The notes below the pieces were generated by a model. It was not told the origin of the DNA. It made no database searches and saw only the letters and a program-made list of their open reading frames with translations. Below, piece after piece: positions 1 through 10,469 of a stretch of 64,000 bases of DNA. Made by a program: the position numbers and the translations under genes. Source of the DNA: a bacterium (GTDB taxonomy: Bacteria; UBP4; UBA4092; JAOAEQ01); assembly GCA_026416715.1 (NCBI GenBank), contig JAOAEQ010000018.1, positions 12,358 through 76,357 of the forward strand, given 5' to 3'. The stretch's first letter is position 1; each line of letters opens with the position of its first letter.

Positions 1-303
<303 letters not shown>

Positions 304-412
304 TTATTCGGTAAACGAATACTTAAGTGGTATATCAGTTCTTAGGTTTGTTCCGTTAAAGCATTAAAAATCTTATCACGTTACGCGTATGCTTGTAAAC
401 TCAGTTCATAGC

Positions 413-447
413 GATATTCTTTTACCTTGAAATACTAAAAGAATATC
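413..447. repeat. Perfect 12-bp inverted repeat in the pyk-tyrS gap
   Basis: GATATTCTTTTA (413-424) pairs exactly with TAAAAGAATATC (436-447) around an 11-base loop. It lies in the 327-base gap between the pyk stop and the tyrS start. No T-run follows on either strand, so it is not a typical intrinsic terminator. It may be a processing or regulatory hairpin in the tyrS leader. No T-box specifier or antiterminator core was seen. Confidence 0.55.
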
Positions 448-582
448 TCTGCCGATAATGCTCAAACATTAAACATTGCGGTTTTTGAAAAAGAAGTTCA
501 CCCTAAAACCAGAATGGATAACCATACCGTTACCGACTGAACGGAGAAGAATTTTGGAATTTCGTTATTTCTTCTTGAGTAA

Positions 583-2049
583 TTACACGGTAAGTATACG
601 TATTAGGTTGGTCGTTCCCGGTTTACGAAGTGGAATTCCAGCGGTGATGATAATGGTATTACCCGATTTCGCTAATCCTAACGACTGGACTAACTGTTCT
701 GCTTTCGCGAACACAGCATCGGTATCCGGTAGATTCTCGCAGAAATACGCGTTGACTCCCCAAACTAATCCTAACCGATATAAAGTTTTCCGATTCGGCG
801 TGAGCGCGATAATTGGACAGGTCGGTCGGAATCGAGCGATTAACCGTGCGGTACTTCCGGATTCGGTTGGCGTAACTATCGCAGCCGCCTGTAACTGGTT
901 CGCTAGATTAAATACCGCAGAGCTAACCGATTCGGCTACTTCCCATTCAACTTTTTTATATTCGAGTTGTCCCGTTCTTTGATTCTTCAATTTTTCAGCT
1001 AAACTCATTCCCTGGCATTCGGCTATATCCGGCATTATGGTAGTTAATGATTTTTCGGTTCGTTGAGCGATTTCCGCCATTGTTCGCACGCATTCTACTG
1101 GATATTCTCCGACTGCAGTTTCCCCAGATAACATTACTGCATCAGTTCCATCAAGGATAGCATTAGCGATATCCGTCACTTCCGCTCGGGTAGGTCGCGG
1201 TTTATGCACCATGGATTCGAGCATCTGCGTTGCGGTGATAACCGGTTTTGCTCGCATATTACATTTTTGAATTATTGTTTTCTGGATTATCGGTACTTCT
1301 TGAAATGGCATCTCGATACCTAAATCGCCTCGAGCAACCATAATCCCATCAGCTATCTCCAGGATACTATCTATATTTTTCACCGCGTTCGGCTTCTCAA
1401 TTTTTGCGATGATCGGAACATCAGCATTTTGTGCAAGAATCAAATCTTTTAATTGCTTAATATCTTCAATAGATTGAACAAATGATAAAGCGATATAATC
1501 AACTTGATGCTGGATAGCGAAGGATAAATCCGATTTATCTTTCTCAGTTATCGCAGGAATGGATATGGTATCACTAACAACTGATAAACCTTTATTGGAT
1601 GAAAGTATCCCACCGTGAATAACCTTACAATGAATTTCAGTTTTGGTAACCTTCGTAACTTCTAGTTCAATATTCCCATCGTCAAGAAGAATTCGATCGT
1701 TAATGTGGATATATTCCGGGAGGGTAGGGTACGAAATGCTAACCCGATTTCTGTCACCTTCGATTCGTTCAGAGGTTAAAATAAAACTGGCGCCAGAGTT
1801 AAGTTCAACTGGTGTATGAATCTTCCCAATACGAAGTTTCGGCCCGCAAAGGTCAGCGATGATCGGTATCGGTATATCGAGTTCTTGAGCAATCTGACGG
1901 ATACTCTGTAACCGAGATAAATGCTCCGCTTGAGTTCCGTGCGAGAAATTCAATCGAGCGACATTCATACCAGATTGAATCATCTGACGGAGAATATCTC
2001 GTTTCTCAGATGCAGGGCCGATAGTGCAAACAATCTTAGTTCGTTTCAT
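583..2049 (-). CDS. pyk: Pyruvate kinase
   Basis: 488 residues, usual length for the type I enzyme without the extra C-terminal PEP-utiliser domain. It converts phosphoenolpyruvate and ADP to pyruvate and ATP in the last step of glycolysis. Seen: KRTKIVCTIGPAS at the N-terminus, ARLNFSHG at 31-38, the LCGPKLR substrate loop near 67-73, the active-site signature IIAKIEKPNAV with the catalytic lysine at 216, MVARGDLG at 237-244 with metal-binding Glu/Asp residues, and ATQMLESM at 273-280. The C-terminal allosteric domain is present with a GSTARLIARFRP stretch. The gene starts with ATG. Neighbours are a radical SAM gene 48 bases upstream and tyrS downstream. With apgM in the same window it supports an Embden-Meyerhof lower pathway. 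Confidence 0.97.
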   Translation of the reverse strand: MKRTKIVCTIGPASEKRDILRQMIQSGMNVARLNFSHGTQAEHLSRLQSIRQIAQELDIPIPIIADLCGPKLRIGKIHTPVELNSGASFILTSERIEGDRNRVSISYPTLPEYIHINDRILLDDGNIELEVTKVTKTEIHCKVIHGGILSSNKGLSVVSDTISIPAITEKDKSDLSFAIQHQVDYIALSFVQSIEDIKQLKDLILAQNADVPIIAKIEKPNAVKNIDSILEIADGIMVARGDLGIEMPFQEVPIIQKTIIQKCNMRAKPVITATQMLESMVHKPRPTRAEVTDIANAILDGTDAVMLSGETAVGEYPVECVRTMAEIAQRTEKSLTTIMPDIAECQGMSLAEKLKNQRTGQLEYKKVEWEVAESVSSAVFNLANQLQAAAIVTPTESGSTARLIARFRPTCPIIALTPNRKTLYRLGLVWGVNAYFCENLPDTDAVFAKAEQLVQSLGLAKSGNTIIITAGIPLRKPGTTNLIRILTV

Positions 2050-2097
2050 AAACCACTCATTAAACGGATTACACCAGGATTTCGCAGATGAACAGAA

Positions 2098-3147
2098 TCA
2101 TTTTTTCAAATAATTTTGTAAAACCTGAACAACCGATTGGAAATCAAGTCCAGACTGGAGATTCAATTCGCTAATCGTAATATTATAACAATGCAAGCAG
2201 TAATCTACCTTCGCTAAATGGTCGAACGCAGATTTAAATCCGTCTTTAACCGCATTTTTAACCGGCATCGTTCCAACCAGTTGATAGCAGGGATAAACAT
2301 CACCGTTACACTCGATATAGGCGAAATATTTTCCAGCATAGCATGGAATTAACGGTTCACTTTTATATTTCGGTAAATCTTCTGGATACAACCTTTCTTT
2401 GGTGTAACTTTTCCAATGGAGCGCTTGCAAAAAATTTTTATCAGAATAAAAAATTGGATATCCTTTTTTCTTATATTCAAGAATGTTACGAATTGCTTCG
2501 CGATATTTTTGTTCCGATTCTTTGGGAAGCGAAATTCGTTTTCCATCACTGGTTATTTTCGCTACGGCAATATTAAACGCAATAAAAATTCCTAACTGTT
2601 TAACTAGTTCTATTACTTCATCTAGATCGTTTAAGTTCTCATCCATCAAAGTATAGAAGATTAAGGTTCGAAGCCCAGCATTTTTAGTGACATCAATTGC
2701 ATGGAGAACCTGTTTGAAATTTCCTCGTCCACGGATATAATCATGTGTTTGTTCCGCTCCGTCGATGCTTAATATAACGATATCAACTTTCCCTTTAACT
2801 TGGTCAATCTTCCGTTCGAGTAATACTCCATTGGTACATAAACTCTGTTCTATTCCCTTTTGATGGATATAGTCAATGATATCGCCGATATCTTTCCGCA
2901 TTAACGGTTCGCCACCTTCAATCGTTATTCGACGGGTTCCGATCGATTTCAATTCATCTATGATTGTAAATACCTGGTCAGTAGTCAACTCATCTTTCTG
3001 GGTTATTCCATATGCACCATAACAATGGATACACCGCAGATTGCATTTACCGGTAATCGCCCAGTTCACAATTAACGGAATCCGTTTCCGCATTGTTTTC
3101 GCAGCAATAAGTTTAATTCCGTGCCCAATTTTTTTCGTGAGTGCCAT
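2098..3147 (-). CDS. Radical SAM protein with SPASM-like C-terminal cysteines
   Basis: 349 residues. The N-terminal half is a radical SAM core: CNLRCIHC gives the CX3CX2C ligands of the SAM-cleaving [4Fe-4S] cluster at C35, C39 and C42, and EGGEPL at 77-82 is the SAM-binding GGEP motif. The C-terminal part has C269, C280, C287 (NGDVYPC), C317 and C320, arranged like the auxiliary-cluster (SPASM/Twitch) region of peptide-modifying and related enzymes. The exact substrate cannot be told. No small precursor peptide gene was seen nearby, which argues against a simple peptide maturase. It sits 85 bases downstream of the DUF362 ferredoxin-like gene on the same strand, so the two may work together, the DUF362 protein perhaps supplying electrons. 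That link is inference. Confidence 0.85.
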   Translation of the reverse strand: MALTKKIGHGIKLIAAKTMRKRIPLIVNWAITGKCNLRCIHCYGAYGITQKDELTTDQVFTIIDELKSIGTRRITIEGGEPLMRKDIGDIIDYIHQKGIEQSLCTNGVLLERKIDQVKGKVDIVILSIDGAEQTHDYIRGRGNFKQVLHAIDVTKNAGLRTLIFYTLMDENLNDLDEVIELVKQLGIFIAFNIAVAKITSDGKRISLPKESEQKYREAIRNILEYKKKGYPIFYSDKNFLQALHWKSYTKERLYPEDLPKYKSEPLIPCYAGKYFAYIECNGDVYPCYQLVGTMPVKNAVKDGFKSAFDHLAKVDYCLHCYNITISELNLQSGLDFQSVVQVLQNYLKK

Positions 3148-3232
3148 AACTGTTATTTCAAATTGTGATACGTAAATGGTGTATTTGACGGATTTACGAC
3201 CAAGCTGTGATTACGATCTGGATTGAATATAG

Positions 3233-4399
3233 TTATTGTAAAACTTTGCTAGAGATTTTATAGAGCATTGATTTTCGCAGTTCGATACTACGATGGGGGC
3301 AAAATTCATGGCAGCAATAGCAGCGGATACATTTATCATAATCAATTACCGCTTTACCCTCAACTAAGGTAATAGCATTAACCGGACAACCTTGTTCGCA
3401 TATACCGCAGCCTATACATACTTTTTTTACAATAACCGGTTTCACTGAAAACGCAGTTTTAAATAATGGTTTAACCATCCGTTGAATTACACCGGAAAGA
3501 ATTAATCCATCACCTGCTCCGACTGTTTTTGGCATTTTGAAATTCGTTACCTTAACTTCGGAGAGTGAAACCCCATGGAGTTCGACGGTATCCAAATTTA
3601 ATAAATTGCGGGATATTGCTTCTTGAATCGTAGGTAACCTCCGACAATCTATACCAATAACATCACAGAATACTGCATCAACCGCATGCGGGTTTCGCGA
3701 AGCGATAATTACCCCAACTTCTTTCGGGTCGCCGGAACCAGGTCCATCCCCTTCCATACACGTTATTGCGTCTAGAAATGCGAGTTGCGGTTTAACACAG
3801 TCGCAGATATCAACTAGCATAGTAGCAAATCGATCGAGCGATTGCAGTTTCGCATGGTATCCGGCTTTTTCGAATCCGGGAATAAGACCGAACATATTTT
3901 TCACCGCCCCGGTGATATACGTAAATCCGTGGGTTTTCCCTTTTGCAACGGAAATCAGAACATCAGCATCAAGCGCTGGTTTCATTGCATTAAACTGCTT
4001 GATAAGTTTACCATCTTTATATGACACTGCAACGATGCTCGTATCATAATTTAACTCTGCCCCAATTTCGTTAGCTACATCGAGTATACCACATTTGGAA
4101 TATACCTGTTTCAACGCCGATTCTCGATACGGGACACCTGCATTCGGACTATCGCCAATAACAACCTTGGCGCCATAGTCTTTCAATGTCTTTGCTAACG
4201 CATAAACAAACGATGGATGGGTAGTAACGGCTTCTTCCGGTCTTGCAGCACGGAGAAGATTTAATTTTAAGAACACGCGCGTATCTTTTTGAATGATATC
4301 ACCTATTCCACCAAGTTCTTCAATACTTTCTTGCACCGCACGTAGCACGTTCTGCCGCTCGTAATTCTTACATTGTATCAACGAAACAATATTGTGCAT
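3233..4399 (-). CDS. DUF362 domain protein with C-terminal 2[4Fe-4S] ferredoxin
   Basis: 388 residues. Residues about 1-300 match the DUF362 family (LKLNLLRAARPEEAVTTHP, GDSPNAGV and a GKTHGFTYITGAVKNMFGLIPG-type core). The C-terminus has two bacterial ferredoxin motifs, C328/C331/C334/C338-P and C357/C360/C363/C367-P, so two [4Fe-4S] clusters are expected. The biochemical role of DUF362 is not established; family members are redox-linked and common in strict anaerobes. The protein looks cytoplasmic, with no signal peptide. The ATG start at 4399 agrees with the family. It is followed by the radical SAM gene, and the upstream deoxyhypusine-synthase-like gene ends 66 bases away, so co-transcription of 5677 to 2098 is possible. 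Confidence 0.88.
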   Translation of the reverse strand: MHNIVSLIQCKNYERQNVLRAVQESIEELGGIGDIIQKDTRVFLKLNLLRAARPEEAVTTHPSFVYALAKTLKDYGAKVVIGDSPNAGVPYRESALKQVYSKCGILDVANEIGAELNYDTSIVAVSYKDGKLIKQFNAMKPALDADVLISVAKGKTHGFTYITGAVKNMFGLIPGFEKAGYHAKLQSLDRFATMLVDICDCVKPQLAFLDAITCMEGDGPGSGDPKEVGVIIASRNPHAVDAVFCDVIGIDCRRLPTIQEAISRNLLNLDTVELHGVSLSEVKVTNFKMPKTVGAGDGLILSGVIQRMVKPLFKTAFSVKPVIVKKVCIGCGICEQGCPVNAITLVEGKAVIDYDKCIRCYCCHEFCPHRSIELRKSMLYKISSKVLQ

Positions 4400-4465
4400 A
4401 AAGAGAAGCTAGAGGTTAGCTATATCGTTTCTGCCACTGATGACATTTGACTTCTTATCGCTAAC

Positions 4466-5677
4466 TCAGATACCCCAAATATTTTTTGCTTGTTCAATAA
4501 TTTCACGGCCTAACTGTTTATTATGCGCAAAATATTCGCGCACCAATTTCCGCATATAATCCTGCCGTTTAAAATAGAGTTTTCGTAACGGCCGTTTTTT
4601 ATGGTTCGCTAATGCATAGTAAGTAAAGATGGGCAAGGCAACGGTTGCATCGAGATAACAAACTACTGCATCAGGTAATCGGTTCGGATCAACTTTGCCC
4701 CACGAAACCGCTTCATGCGGAGTCGCTCCGGATAATCCGCCGGTGTCAGGACGAGCATCAGTGATTTGAAAAAAGTAGTCCTGACCGACTTCTTTAATCC
4801 GGAGAACTTCCTGGATTTGCGGTTCAGTTTGCAACATAAAATTTTTCGGGCTCCCCCCGCCAATAAGGACAACCCCAGACTTGCCACCTGACCGTTTCGC
4901 TTCTAAAACAAACGAGGTCGTTTCATTAACATCTATTGACGGATTAATTCGGAGTTTATTCCCTTGTAATTCGACACCCGCGATATTCATTCCAATGGTC
5001 GAATCGCCCGGTGAACTCGTATATATCGGCACACCAGCGCGATATGCGGCCGCTAAAACAGAAACATCATTATTCCCACTTTTCCGTTCCCATTCCGCTG
5101 CATATCGTCCGAGCAAATAATAAAACTCTGCGGTACCCATTTCTTTTTGAAACTCCGGTTGAACCAGAATCGAACGGAGAATTTCATCCGTTTGCATCAA
5201 ACAATCAGTATATCCTAGGAGAACATCATAAATCCGAACTACATCATTTTTCCGCAGATCGGCATCATCAACCAAATGCGAGCCGACATGTAATGGTAGA
5301 TTAAATGCAAAATGGAGATCGTGATACATATTTGCGCCTGTCGAAACAATCCAGTCAACAAAACCCGCTTTAATCAACGGAATAATACAACTACACCCGA
5401 GCCCAGCTGGGGTTAATGCACCGGCTAAACTCATCCCAATCGTTACGTCCGGTTCTAACATTTTCTCAACGAAAAGTCTGCATCCCTCACGAAGTCGTGC
5501 CGCGTTATACGCGAGAAAAGTTTCATCAATTAACCTATTCAATTTCTCTTTTCCGGTTATCCCTTTTGGCATAATCCGTTTTCCAGAAAGATATATCTTC
5601 TTTCTCGGGCATTTTTTTTCTCTAAGCCAATCCGGTAACTCCGATAAATCTTCACGTAACCGATGGTCTCGTTTCAT
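4466..5677 (-). CDS. Deoxyhypusine-synthase-family protein (likely homospermidine synthase-type)
   Basis: 403 residues of the deoxyhypusine synthase family. The NAD-binding STGAN (112-116), the GMNIAG and GGGSPKN segments and the active-site HEAVSWGK are seen. The last contains lysine 328, equivalent to the enzyme-intermediate Lys329 of human DHS. In eukaryotes and archaea DHS transfers aminobutyl from spermidine to eIF5A. Bacteria lack eIF5A, and bacterial homologues have been linked to making sym-homospermidine from putrescine and spermidine. The intact lysine shows that the aminobutyl-transfer chemistry is likely kept. A strong Shine-Dalgarno AGGAGGT lies at 5691-5685 (minus), seven bases before the ATG. 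It lies 65 bases downstream of an ornithine/lysine decarboxylase-family gene, so polyamine synthesis is the best reading. The exact acceptor is inferred. Confidence 0.88.
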   Translation of the reverse strand: MKRDHRLREDLSELPDWLREKKCPRKKIYLSGKRIMPKGITGKEKLNRLIDETFLAYNAARLREGCRLFVEKMLEPDVTIGMSLAGALTPAGLGCSCIIPLIKAGFVDWIVSTGANMYHDLHFAFNLPLHVGSHLVDDADLRKNDVVRIYDVLLGYTDCLMQTDEILRSILVQPEFQKEMGTAEFYYLLGRYAAEWERKSGNNDVSVLAAAYRAGVPIYTSSPGDSTIGMNIAGVELQGNKLRINPSIDVNETTSFVLEAKRSGGKSGVVLIGGGSPKNFMLQTEPQIQEVLRIKEVGQDYFFQITDARPDTGGLSGATPHEAVSWGKVDPNRLPDAVVCYLDATVALPIFTYYALANHKKRPLRKLYFKRQDYMRKLVREYFAHNKQLGREIIEQAKNIWGI

Positions 5678-5742
5678 TGGTTCTACCTCCTAATAAAAAT
5701 AACTTAAAAACGAAAGGACGTTCTGTCATCCATCCGTTTGTT

Positions 5743-6861
5743 TTAATCTACGACGATTACTTTTGCTTTCGGGATACTATTAAATTCAGTAGCGCTAGCT
5801 ATAGAATAGGCGCCGATATTCTCAACATAGACAATATCATTAAACTCTAGTTCCGGTAAATCTTCACTTAGAGAAATAATATCAAACGAATCACAGGTCG
5901 GTCCGGCGAGCGTTGAAATTTGCGGATGCCCCCGTCGTAACACTTTATATTGATATTTACAATGGTCATACACGATACCCGATAATGCGCCGTATACGCC
6001 ATCATCTAAATAATACCAATGTTTATTCGCGCGAATCGATTTCCCGATAACTCGCATAATCAGCGTTCCGGAAGAACCGACTAAAATCCTGCCGGGTTCC
6101 GCAATGATTTGCACCGACGAATCAAAAAGTCGATCTAATTCTTTATTCAACCGTGGCGCCATTTGGTTAAATAAATCTTTCTCGTTATCAAAGTGTCGAA
6201 TCGGAAATCCGCCGCCGATATCCACAATTTCTAAGGGAATCTGTTTCAGTCGTGCATCTCGGATAATAATCGAGCTCATTTCAAATGCTTCAATATAATT
6301 TTCAATGTGAGTACATTGCGAGCCAACATGGAAACTTACCCCTGTCGGTTTCAACCCCAGTTTATGCGCTTTAATTAATAGCGGAATCGCATCCGCAGGT
6401 TCAACGCCGAATTTAACTGATAGTTCGACAATAGAACCAACGTTCGGAACCTTAATCCGCACTAACACTTTCGCTCCAGGACAATATTGCGCGATTTTTA
6501 ATAATTCATATTCCGAATCGAACGTCATTAGAGTAATTCCTTTTGATTTCGCATAGATTAACGCTTCCGGTCGTTTGACGGTATTAGCGAAAATCAATCG
6601 AGTAGGGGAAACTCCCGCAGCAAGAACCGATTCCATTTCCGCCTGCGAAGCGACATCAAAGCCAAGGTTTGCTCGAGCAAAAAACCGGATGATTTCCGGA
6701 TGCGAATTTGCTTTTACGGCATAATAGGGTTGAACCCGGGGGAGCAACATTCGAAATCGATTCACTTCTTTGCGCAAACGCGAACGGTTAATAACAAACA
6801 ATGGCGTACCGTATTTTTTCGCTAAGGTAGCTATTTGGGGTTTCGAACGGCTTATACTCAA
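5743..6861 (-). CDS. Fold-III PLP ornithine/lysine decarboxylase family protein
   Basis: 372 residues of the alanine-racemase-fold (group IV) decarboxylase family. Seen: YYAVKAN with the PLP lysine K50, HVGS at 178-181, the phosphate-binding GGGFP at 216-220, EPGR at 255-258, YLDDGVYG (substrate-contact region of ornithine decarboxylases) and CDSFD at 323-327 with the catalytic cysteine. It should decarboxylate ornithine (putrescine) or lysine (cadaverine). Diaminopimelate decarboxylase is less likely because the ODC-type DDGVYG and GPTCDSFD words are present. The start is TTG at 6861, with AAGGAG at 6880-6875 (13 bases upstream, rather far). The product would feed the neighbouring DHS-like enzyme. 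Confidence 0.87.
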   Translation of the reverse strand: MSISRSKPQIATLAKKYGTPLFVINRSRLRKEVNRFRMLLPRVQPYYAVKANSHPEIIRFFARANLGFDVASQAEMESVLAAGVSPTRLIFANTVKRPEALIYAKSKGITLMTFDSEYELLKIAQYCPGAKVLVRIKVPNVGSIVELSVKFGVEPADAIPLLIKAHKLGLKPTGVSFHVGSQCTHIENYIEAFEMSSIIIRDARLKQIPLEIVDIGGGFPIRHFDNEKDLFNQMAPRLNKELDRLFDSSVQIIAEPGRILVGSSGTLIMRVIGKSIRANKHWYYLDDGVYGALSGIVYDHCKYQYKVLRRGHPQISTLAGPTCDSFDIISLSEDLPELEFNDIVYVENIGAYSIASATEFNSIPKAKVIVVD

Positions 6862-6888
6862 TTTGGTTACGTCTCTCCTTCTTTAAAG

Positions 6889-6897
6889 ATTATACCA
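6889..6897 (-). promoter_or_regulatory. Extended -10 promoter element before the decarboxylase gene
   Basis: On the minus strand TGGTATAAT (6897 to 6889) is an extended -10 (TGn-TATAAT). A start near 6882 would give a roughly 20-base leader holding the AAGGAG ribosome site. No convincing -35 is visible, as is usual for extended -10 promoters. Confidence 0.4.
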
Positions 6898-7089
6898 AAT
6901 ATTGACAAGAGCGTGGCTGCGGGTAATGTTCTATTCTCGATATTATATGGTATTGCTTTAAGCCTACAACTTACTGACGTAAGATGATTATATATAGAAT
7001 ATCGTATCATATACTTTTATTTTCGTAAAGATACAAAACCGTTTTTAAGAAGAGAGGAATAACTATTGAGGAAATAGGAGCGTAACCTA

Positions 7090-8403
7090 TTACGCTAGTT
7101 CGGCGGAGCTAGTTCGAGTAGGATGGAAAACTAGAATCGGTGATTTTTTCTTCCGAACAACCTCTTCGGTAATAATACATTCCTTAATATCTTCGCGGGA
7201 AGGTAGTTCGAACATTATATCTAACATAACTTCTTCTAGAATCGCCCGTAACCCACGTGCTCCTGATCCGCGTTTAATCGCTTCTTTTGCGGTTGCATGC
7301 AATGCATCTTCGGTAAAGGTAAGCTTCACATTTTCCAGCTCAAATATTTTGGTATATTGTTTGATTAATGAGTTTTTAGGATAGGTTAAAACTTTTACTA
7401 GATCATCTTCATTTAACTCATGCACTACCGTTACTACCGGTAATCTGCCGATAAATTCCGGTATTAACCCGAATTTCAATAAATCTTCCGGCTGAACCGC
7501 AGACAATAGTTCACCCATTTTTTTCTCTTGTTTTGGTTTAACTGGTGCAACAAATCCGATGCGGCTGGTATTCAATCGTGCTTCAATAATTTTATCTAAT
7601 CCTACAAACGCGCCGCCGCAAATAAATAAAATATCAGCGGTATTCATTCGGATGTATTCCTGTTGCGGATGCTTACGTCCACCTTGCGGTGGAACATTCG
7701 CAATCGTTCCTTCGATAATTTTCAATAACGCTTGTTGAACCCCTTCACCCGAGACATCGCGGGTTATCGAGACATTCTCCGTCTTTTTAGCTATCTTATC
7801 AATTTCATCAATATAGACAATCCCTTTTTCCGCTTTTGCGACATCGTAATTGGCTACTTGCAATAGGCGCAGAAGAATATTCTCGACATCTTCACCAACA
7901 TATCCCGCTTCAGTTAAGGTAGTGGCATCTGCTATCGTAAACGGAACATGAAGAATTCGAGCTAACGTTTGCGCTAACAAAGTTTTACCGCTACCTGTGG
8001 GTCCAATAAGGAGGATATTACTTTTCTGAATCTCTATACCGTCAGCATTATTTTTCTGTTGAATACGATTGTAGTGGTTATACACAGCAACCGCCATCGC
8101 TTTTTTCGCTCGCTCCTGCCCAATAACATATTCATCTAGCACCGCTTTAATTTCCATCGGTTTGGGAACCGGAAAAGTTTCTGGCGATATCGATAGTGTT
8201 TTCTTATCAGAAGAAACAATAGCCTGGTCGAGCTGAAATTCAAAATCGCCGGTTTTACTTAATATCGTCGTACAGGCAAGAATACATTCATCACAGATGA
8301 ATACATTTGGGACATATGGTTGAGTTCCACCTGCAATGAGACGACGCACCTTATCCTGTGGTCTACCGCAAAAAGAACATTTTGCTTGATGAGAATTATT
8401 CAT
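7090..8403 (-). CDS. clpX: ATP-dependent protease unfoldase ClpX
   Basis: 437 residues. The N-terminal zinc-binding domain has C9, C12, C37 and C40. The AAA+ module has Walker A GPTGSGKT at 134-141, GYVGEDVE as pore-1 loop, the sensor/arginine regions, the [10 protein letters not shown] (RKH) loop that reads substrates, and RIGF, the IGF loop that docks on ClpP. It unfolds tagged proteins and feeds them to ClpP. It is the last gene of a tig-clpP-clpX cluster on the minus strand, the order known from many bacteria. Intact and ordinary. A 51-base gap separates it from clpP. Confidence 0.98.
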   Translation of the reverse strand: MNNSHQAKCSFCGRPQDKVRRLIAGGTQPYVPNVFICDECILACTTILSKTGDFEFQLDQAIVSSDKKTLSISPETFPVPKPMEIKAVLDEYVIGQERAKKAMAVAVYNHYNRIQQKNNADGIEIQKSNILLIGPTGSGKTLLAQTLARILHVPFTIADATTLTEAGYVGEDVENILLRLLQVANYDVAKAEKGIVYIDEIDKIAKKTENVSITRDVSGEGVQQALLKIIEGTIANVPPQGGRKHPQQEYIRMNTADILFICGGAFVGLDKIIEARLNTSRIGFVAPVKPKQEKKMGELLSAVQPEDLLKFGLIPEFIGRLPVVTVVHELNEDDLVKVLTYPKNSLIKQYTKIFELENVKLTFTEDALHATAKEAIKRGSGARGLRAILEEVMLDIMFELPSREDIKECIITEEVVRKKKSPILVFHPTRTSSAELA

Positions 8404-8454
8404 ACCCTATTAAACTTAAATCGATTTTGCAATCTTGGAGATAGTTAGAGAACT

Positions 8455-9039
8455 TTATTTTCTTTTTTCAATTACGTCATCAATTATTCCATATTCTTTC
8501 GCTTGTAATGCCGACATAAAGAAATCACGGTCAGTATCTTTTTGAATCTTTTCAAGCGGTTGTCCTGTATGTTTAACCAGAATTTCATTTACTCGCTCGC
8601 GAATCCGTAAAATTTCTTTCGTCTGAATATCGATATCAGTAGCTTGTCCTTGAACACCACCCATCGGTTGATGAATTAACACTCGGGCATGCGGTAAAGA
8701 AAACCGTTTCCCTTTAGTTCCAGCCGCAAGGAGTAATGCTGCCATTGACGCTGCTTGTCCCATACAGGTGGTAGAAATTTGAGGTTTCACAAACTGCATC
8801 GTATCGTAGATTGCTAGTCCAGCGGTAACTGAACCACCAGGACTATTGATATAGATATTAATATCTTTCTCCGGGTCTTCCGATTCAAGAAAAAGTAATT
8901 GGGCGATAACCAAATTTGCTACTTCATCGTCAATCGGCGTACCAATAAAAATAATCCGCTCTTTTAATAAACGGGAATAAATATCATACGCTCGTTCTCC
9001 CCGCGTAGATTGTTCAACTACAATGGGAACTAATGCCAT
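8455..9039 (-). CDS. clpP: ATP-dependent Clp protease proteolytic subunit ClpP
   Basis: 194 residues from the ATG at 9039. This start is chosen over an upstream in-frame start at 9066 because AAGGAG (9051-9046, minus) sits six bases before it and [10 protein letters not shown] is the usual mature N-terminus. The serine-protease triad is S98 (GQAASMA), H123 (LIHQP) and D172. NSPGGS at 65-70 forms the oxyanion region. It forms the tetradecameric peptidase chamber that degrades proteins unfolded by ClpX, encoded just downstream. Length and motifs are typical. Confidence 0.98.
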   Translation of the reverse strand: MALVPIVVEQSTRGERAYDIYSRLLKERIIFIGTPIDDEVANLVIAQLLFLESEDPEKDINIYINSPGGSVTAGLAIYDTMQFVKPQISTTCMGQAASMAALLLAAGTKGKRFSLPHARVLIHQPMGGVQGQATDIDIQTKEILRIRERVNEILVKHTGQPLEKIQKDTDRDFFMSALQAKEYGIIDDVIEKRK

Positions 9040-9155
9040 AGGTTTCTCCTTGCAAAAAAATCCCAAATCCCTAATTCATTGTTTTTAATAAATGTAATGT
9101 GATTTCTCTAAGGTGATCTCATATTCTATCGTTGTTCTTTCATATATCCATTCGC

Positions 9156-10469
9156 CTACTTCGGTAAAACTATCCTCGACCCAGCTAGTTCAACCTGAGC
9201 ATGGTCAATGAGAAATTGCAGAACCTTGTCTTCGCGAAGTTGGTCACGCAACCCGTCAATCCGTTTTTCATTGATTAGATATTCTTTATATTTAGCTGGT
9301 TCGATTTGGTTGTAGTTGGCAATATGGTTAATTTCCGCTTCAATTTCTTCATCGCTGACTGTTATCTTTTCAAGGTCAGCTATCGCTTCAAGAATGAATG
9401 ATGCCTTGACCTGTTTTTTAGCTATTTCGATGCTTTCTTCTTTAGCTTTTTCAACAGTCGTTCCTAACGATTCGTAACTTAACCCTGCTTGACGCAATCG
9501 TAACGATTGTCGACCTAGCAGATATTTGCTATATCGGTCAACCATAGAAGCTGGTAGCTCCATCGAAACTGATTGGACTAACTGGTCAATTATCTGTTGT
9601 TTCATTTTATGCAGTTGTTCCGCTTCTTTTTTATTTTTTAAATCGAGTTCGATTTTCTCTTTTAACTCTGCTAAACTATTATAGTTACCTACATCTTTCG
9701 CAAATTCATCATCAAGTGGCGGTAATTGTTTTCGCTTGATCTCACGGAGGGTAATAGTAAACACTGCGGTTTTACCCGCGAGTGCTTGGTTATGATGGTC
9801 TGTCGGATAGGTTACCGTCGCCGTGGTTACCGTTCCTGCCGGCTGATTAACTAAAACCGATTCGAATTCGGGAAACACTTCTTGTTTTCCCAGCTCAAAA
9901 AAATATCCTTTGGCACTGCTCCCGTTGAACTTCTTCTTATCAATAGTCCCTTCAAAATCGATGATCAGAAAATCGCCAGGTTGCGCATTGCGATCGATAA
10001 CCGGAATGAATTCTGCGTGTTGCTCCTGCAACTGTGATAAAACTTTATCCACTTCTTCTTCAGTAACTACCACTACTTCTTTTTTTACAGTCAACCCTTT
10101 ATAGTTAGTCACTTCAAATTCCGGTCTAACTTCAACGAGAATAGTTATCTGCACTGGATTATTCGGACTATCTTGTATTTCGGTTACCGTTGGTGAACTA
10201 ATTAAAGATAAATTTGCATCTTTAATCGCTTGCTCAACAGCGGTTGGTATTAGCTCTTCAACTGCTTGCTGACGAATGCGTTTTCCAAACCGAGTTTCCA
10301 GTATTTTTCGGGGAACGTGCCCAACTCGAAATCCCGGAACTTGAACAGATTTAGCCACTTCTTTATATACCGACTCAATCTTTGGGGTTAGTTCTTCCCC
10401 TGGAATTTCTATCTGTATCGATTTTTTACATTCTCCTAGGTTTTCAATCTTTAAAATTTTAACTTCCAT
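9156..10469 (-). CDS. tig: Trigger factor, ribosome-bound chaperone and prolyl isomerase
   Basis: 437 residues. The N-terminal ribosome-binding domain carries GFRVGHVP at 46-53, the loop that docks on ribosomal protein L23. A FKBP-type PPIase region follows (GDFLIIDFEGTID to about residue 245), then the helical C-terminal chaperone domain. It binds nascent chains at the exit tunnel. The ATG has an AAAGGAGA ribosome site 11 bases upstream. It heads the tig-clpP-clpX cluster, with the 541-base gap upstream probably holding its promoter. Confidence 0.97.
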   Translation of the reverse strand: MEVKILKIENLGECKKSIQIEIPGEELTPKIESVYKEVAKSVQVPGFRVGHVPRKILETRFGKRIRQQAVEELIPTAVEQAIKDANLSLISSPTVTEIQDSPNNPVQITILVEVRPEFEVTNYKGLTVKKEVVVVTEEEVDKVLSQLQEQHAEFIPVIDRNAQPGDFLIIDFEGTIDKKKFNGSSAKGYFFELGKQEVFPEFESVLVNQPAGTVTTATVTYPTDHHNQALAGKTAVFTITLREIKRKQLPPLDDEFAKDVGNYNSLAELKEKIELDLKNKKEAEQLHKMKQQIIDQLVQSVSMELPASMVDRYSKYLLGRQSLRLRQAGLSYESLGTTVEKAKEESIEIAKKQVKASFILEAIADLEKITVSDEEIEAEINHIANYNQIEPAKYKEYLINEKRIDGLRDQLREDKVLQFLIDHAQVELAGSRIVLPK

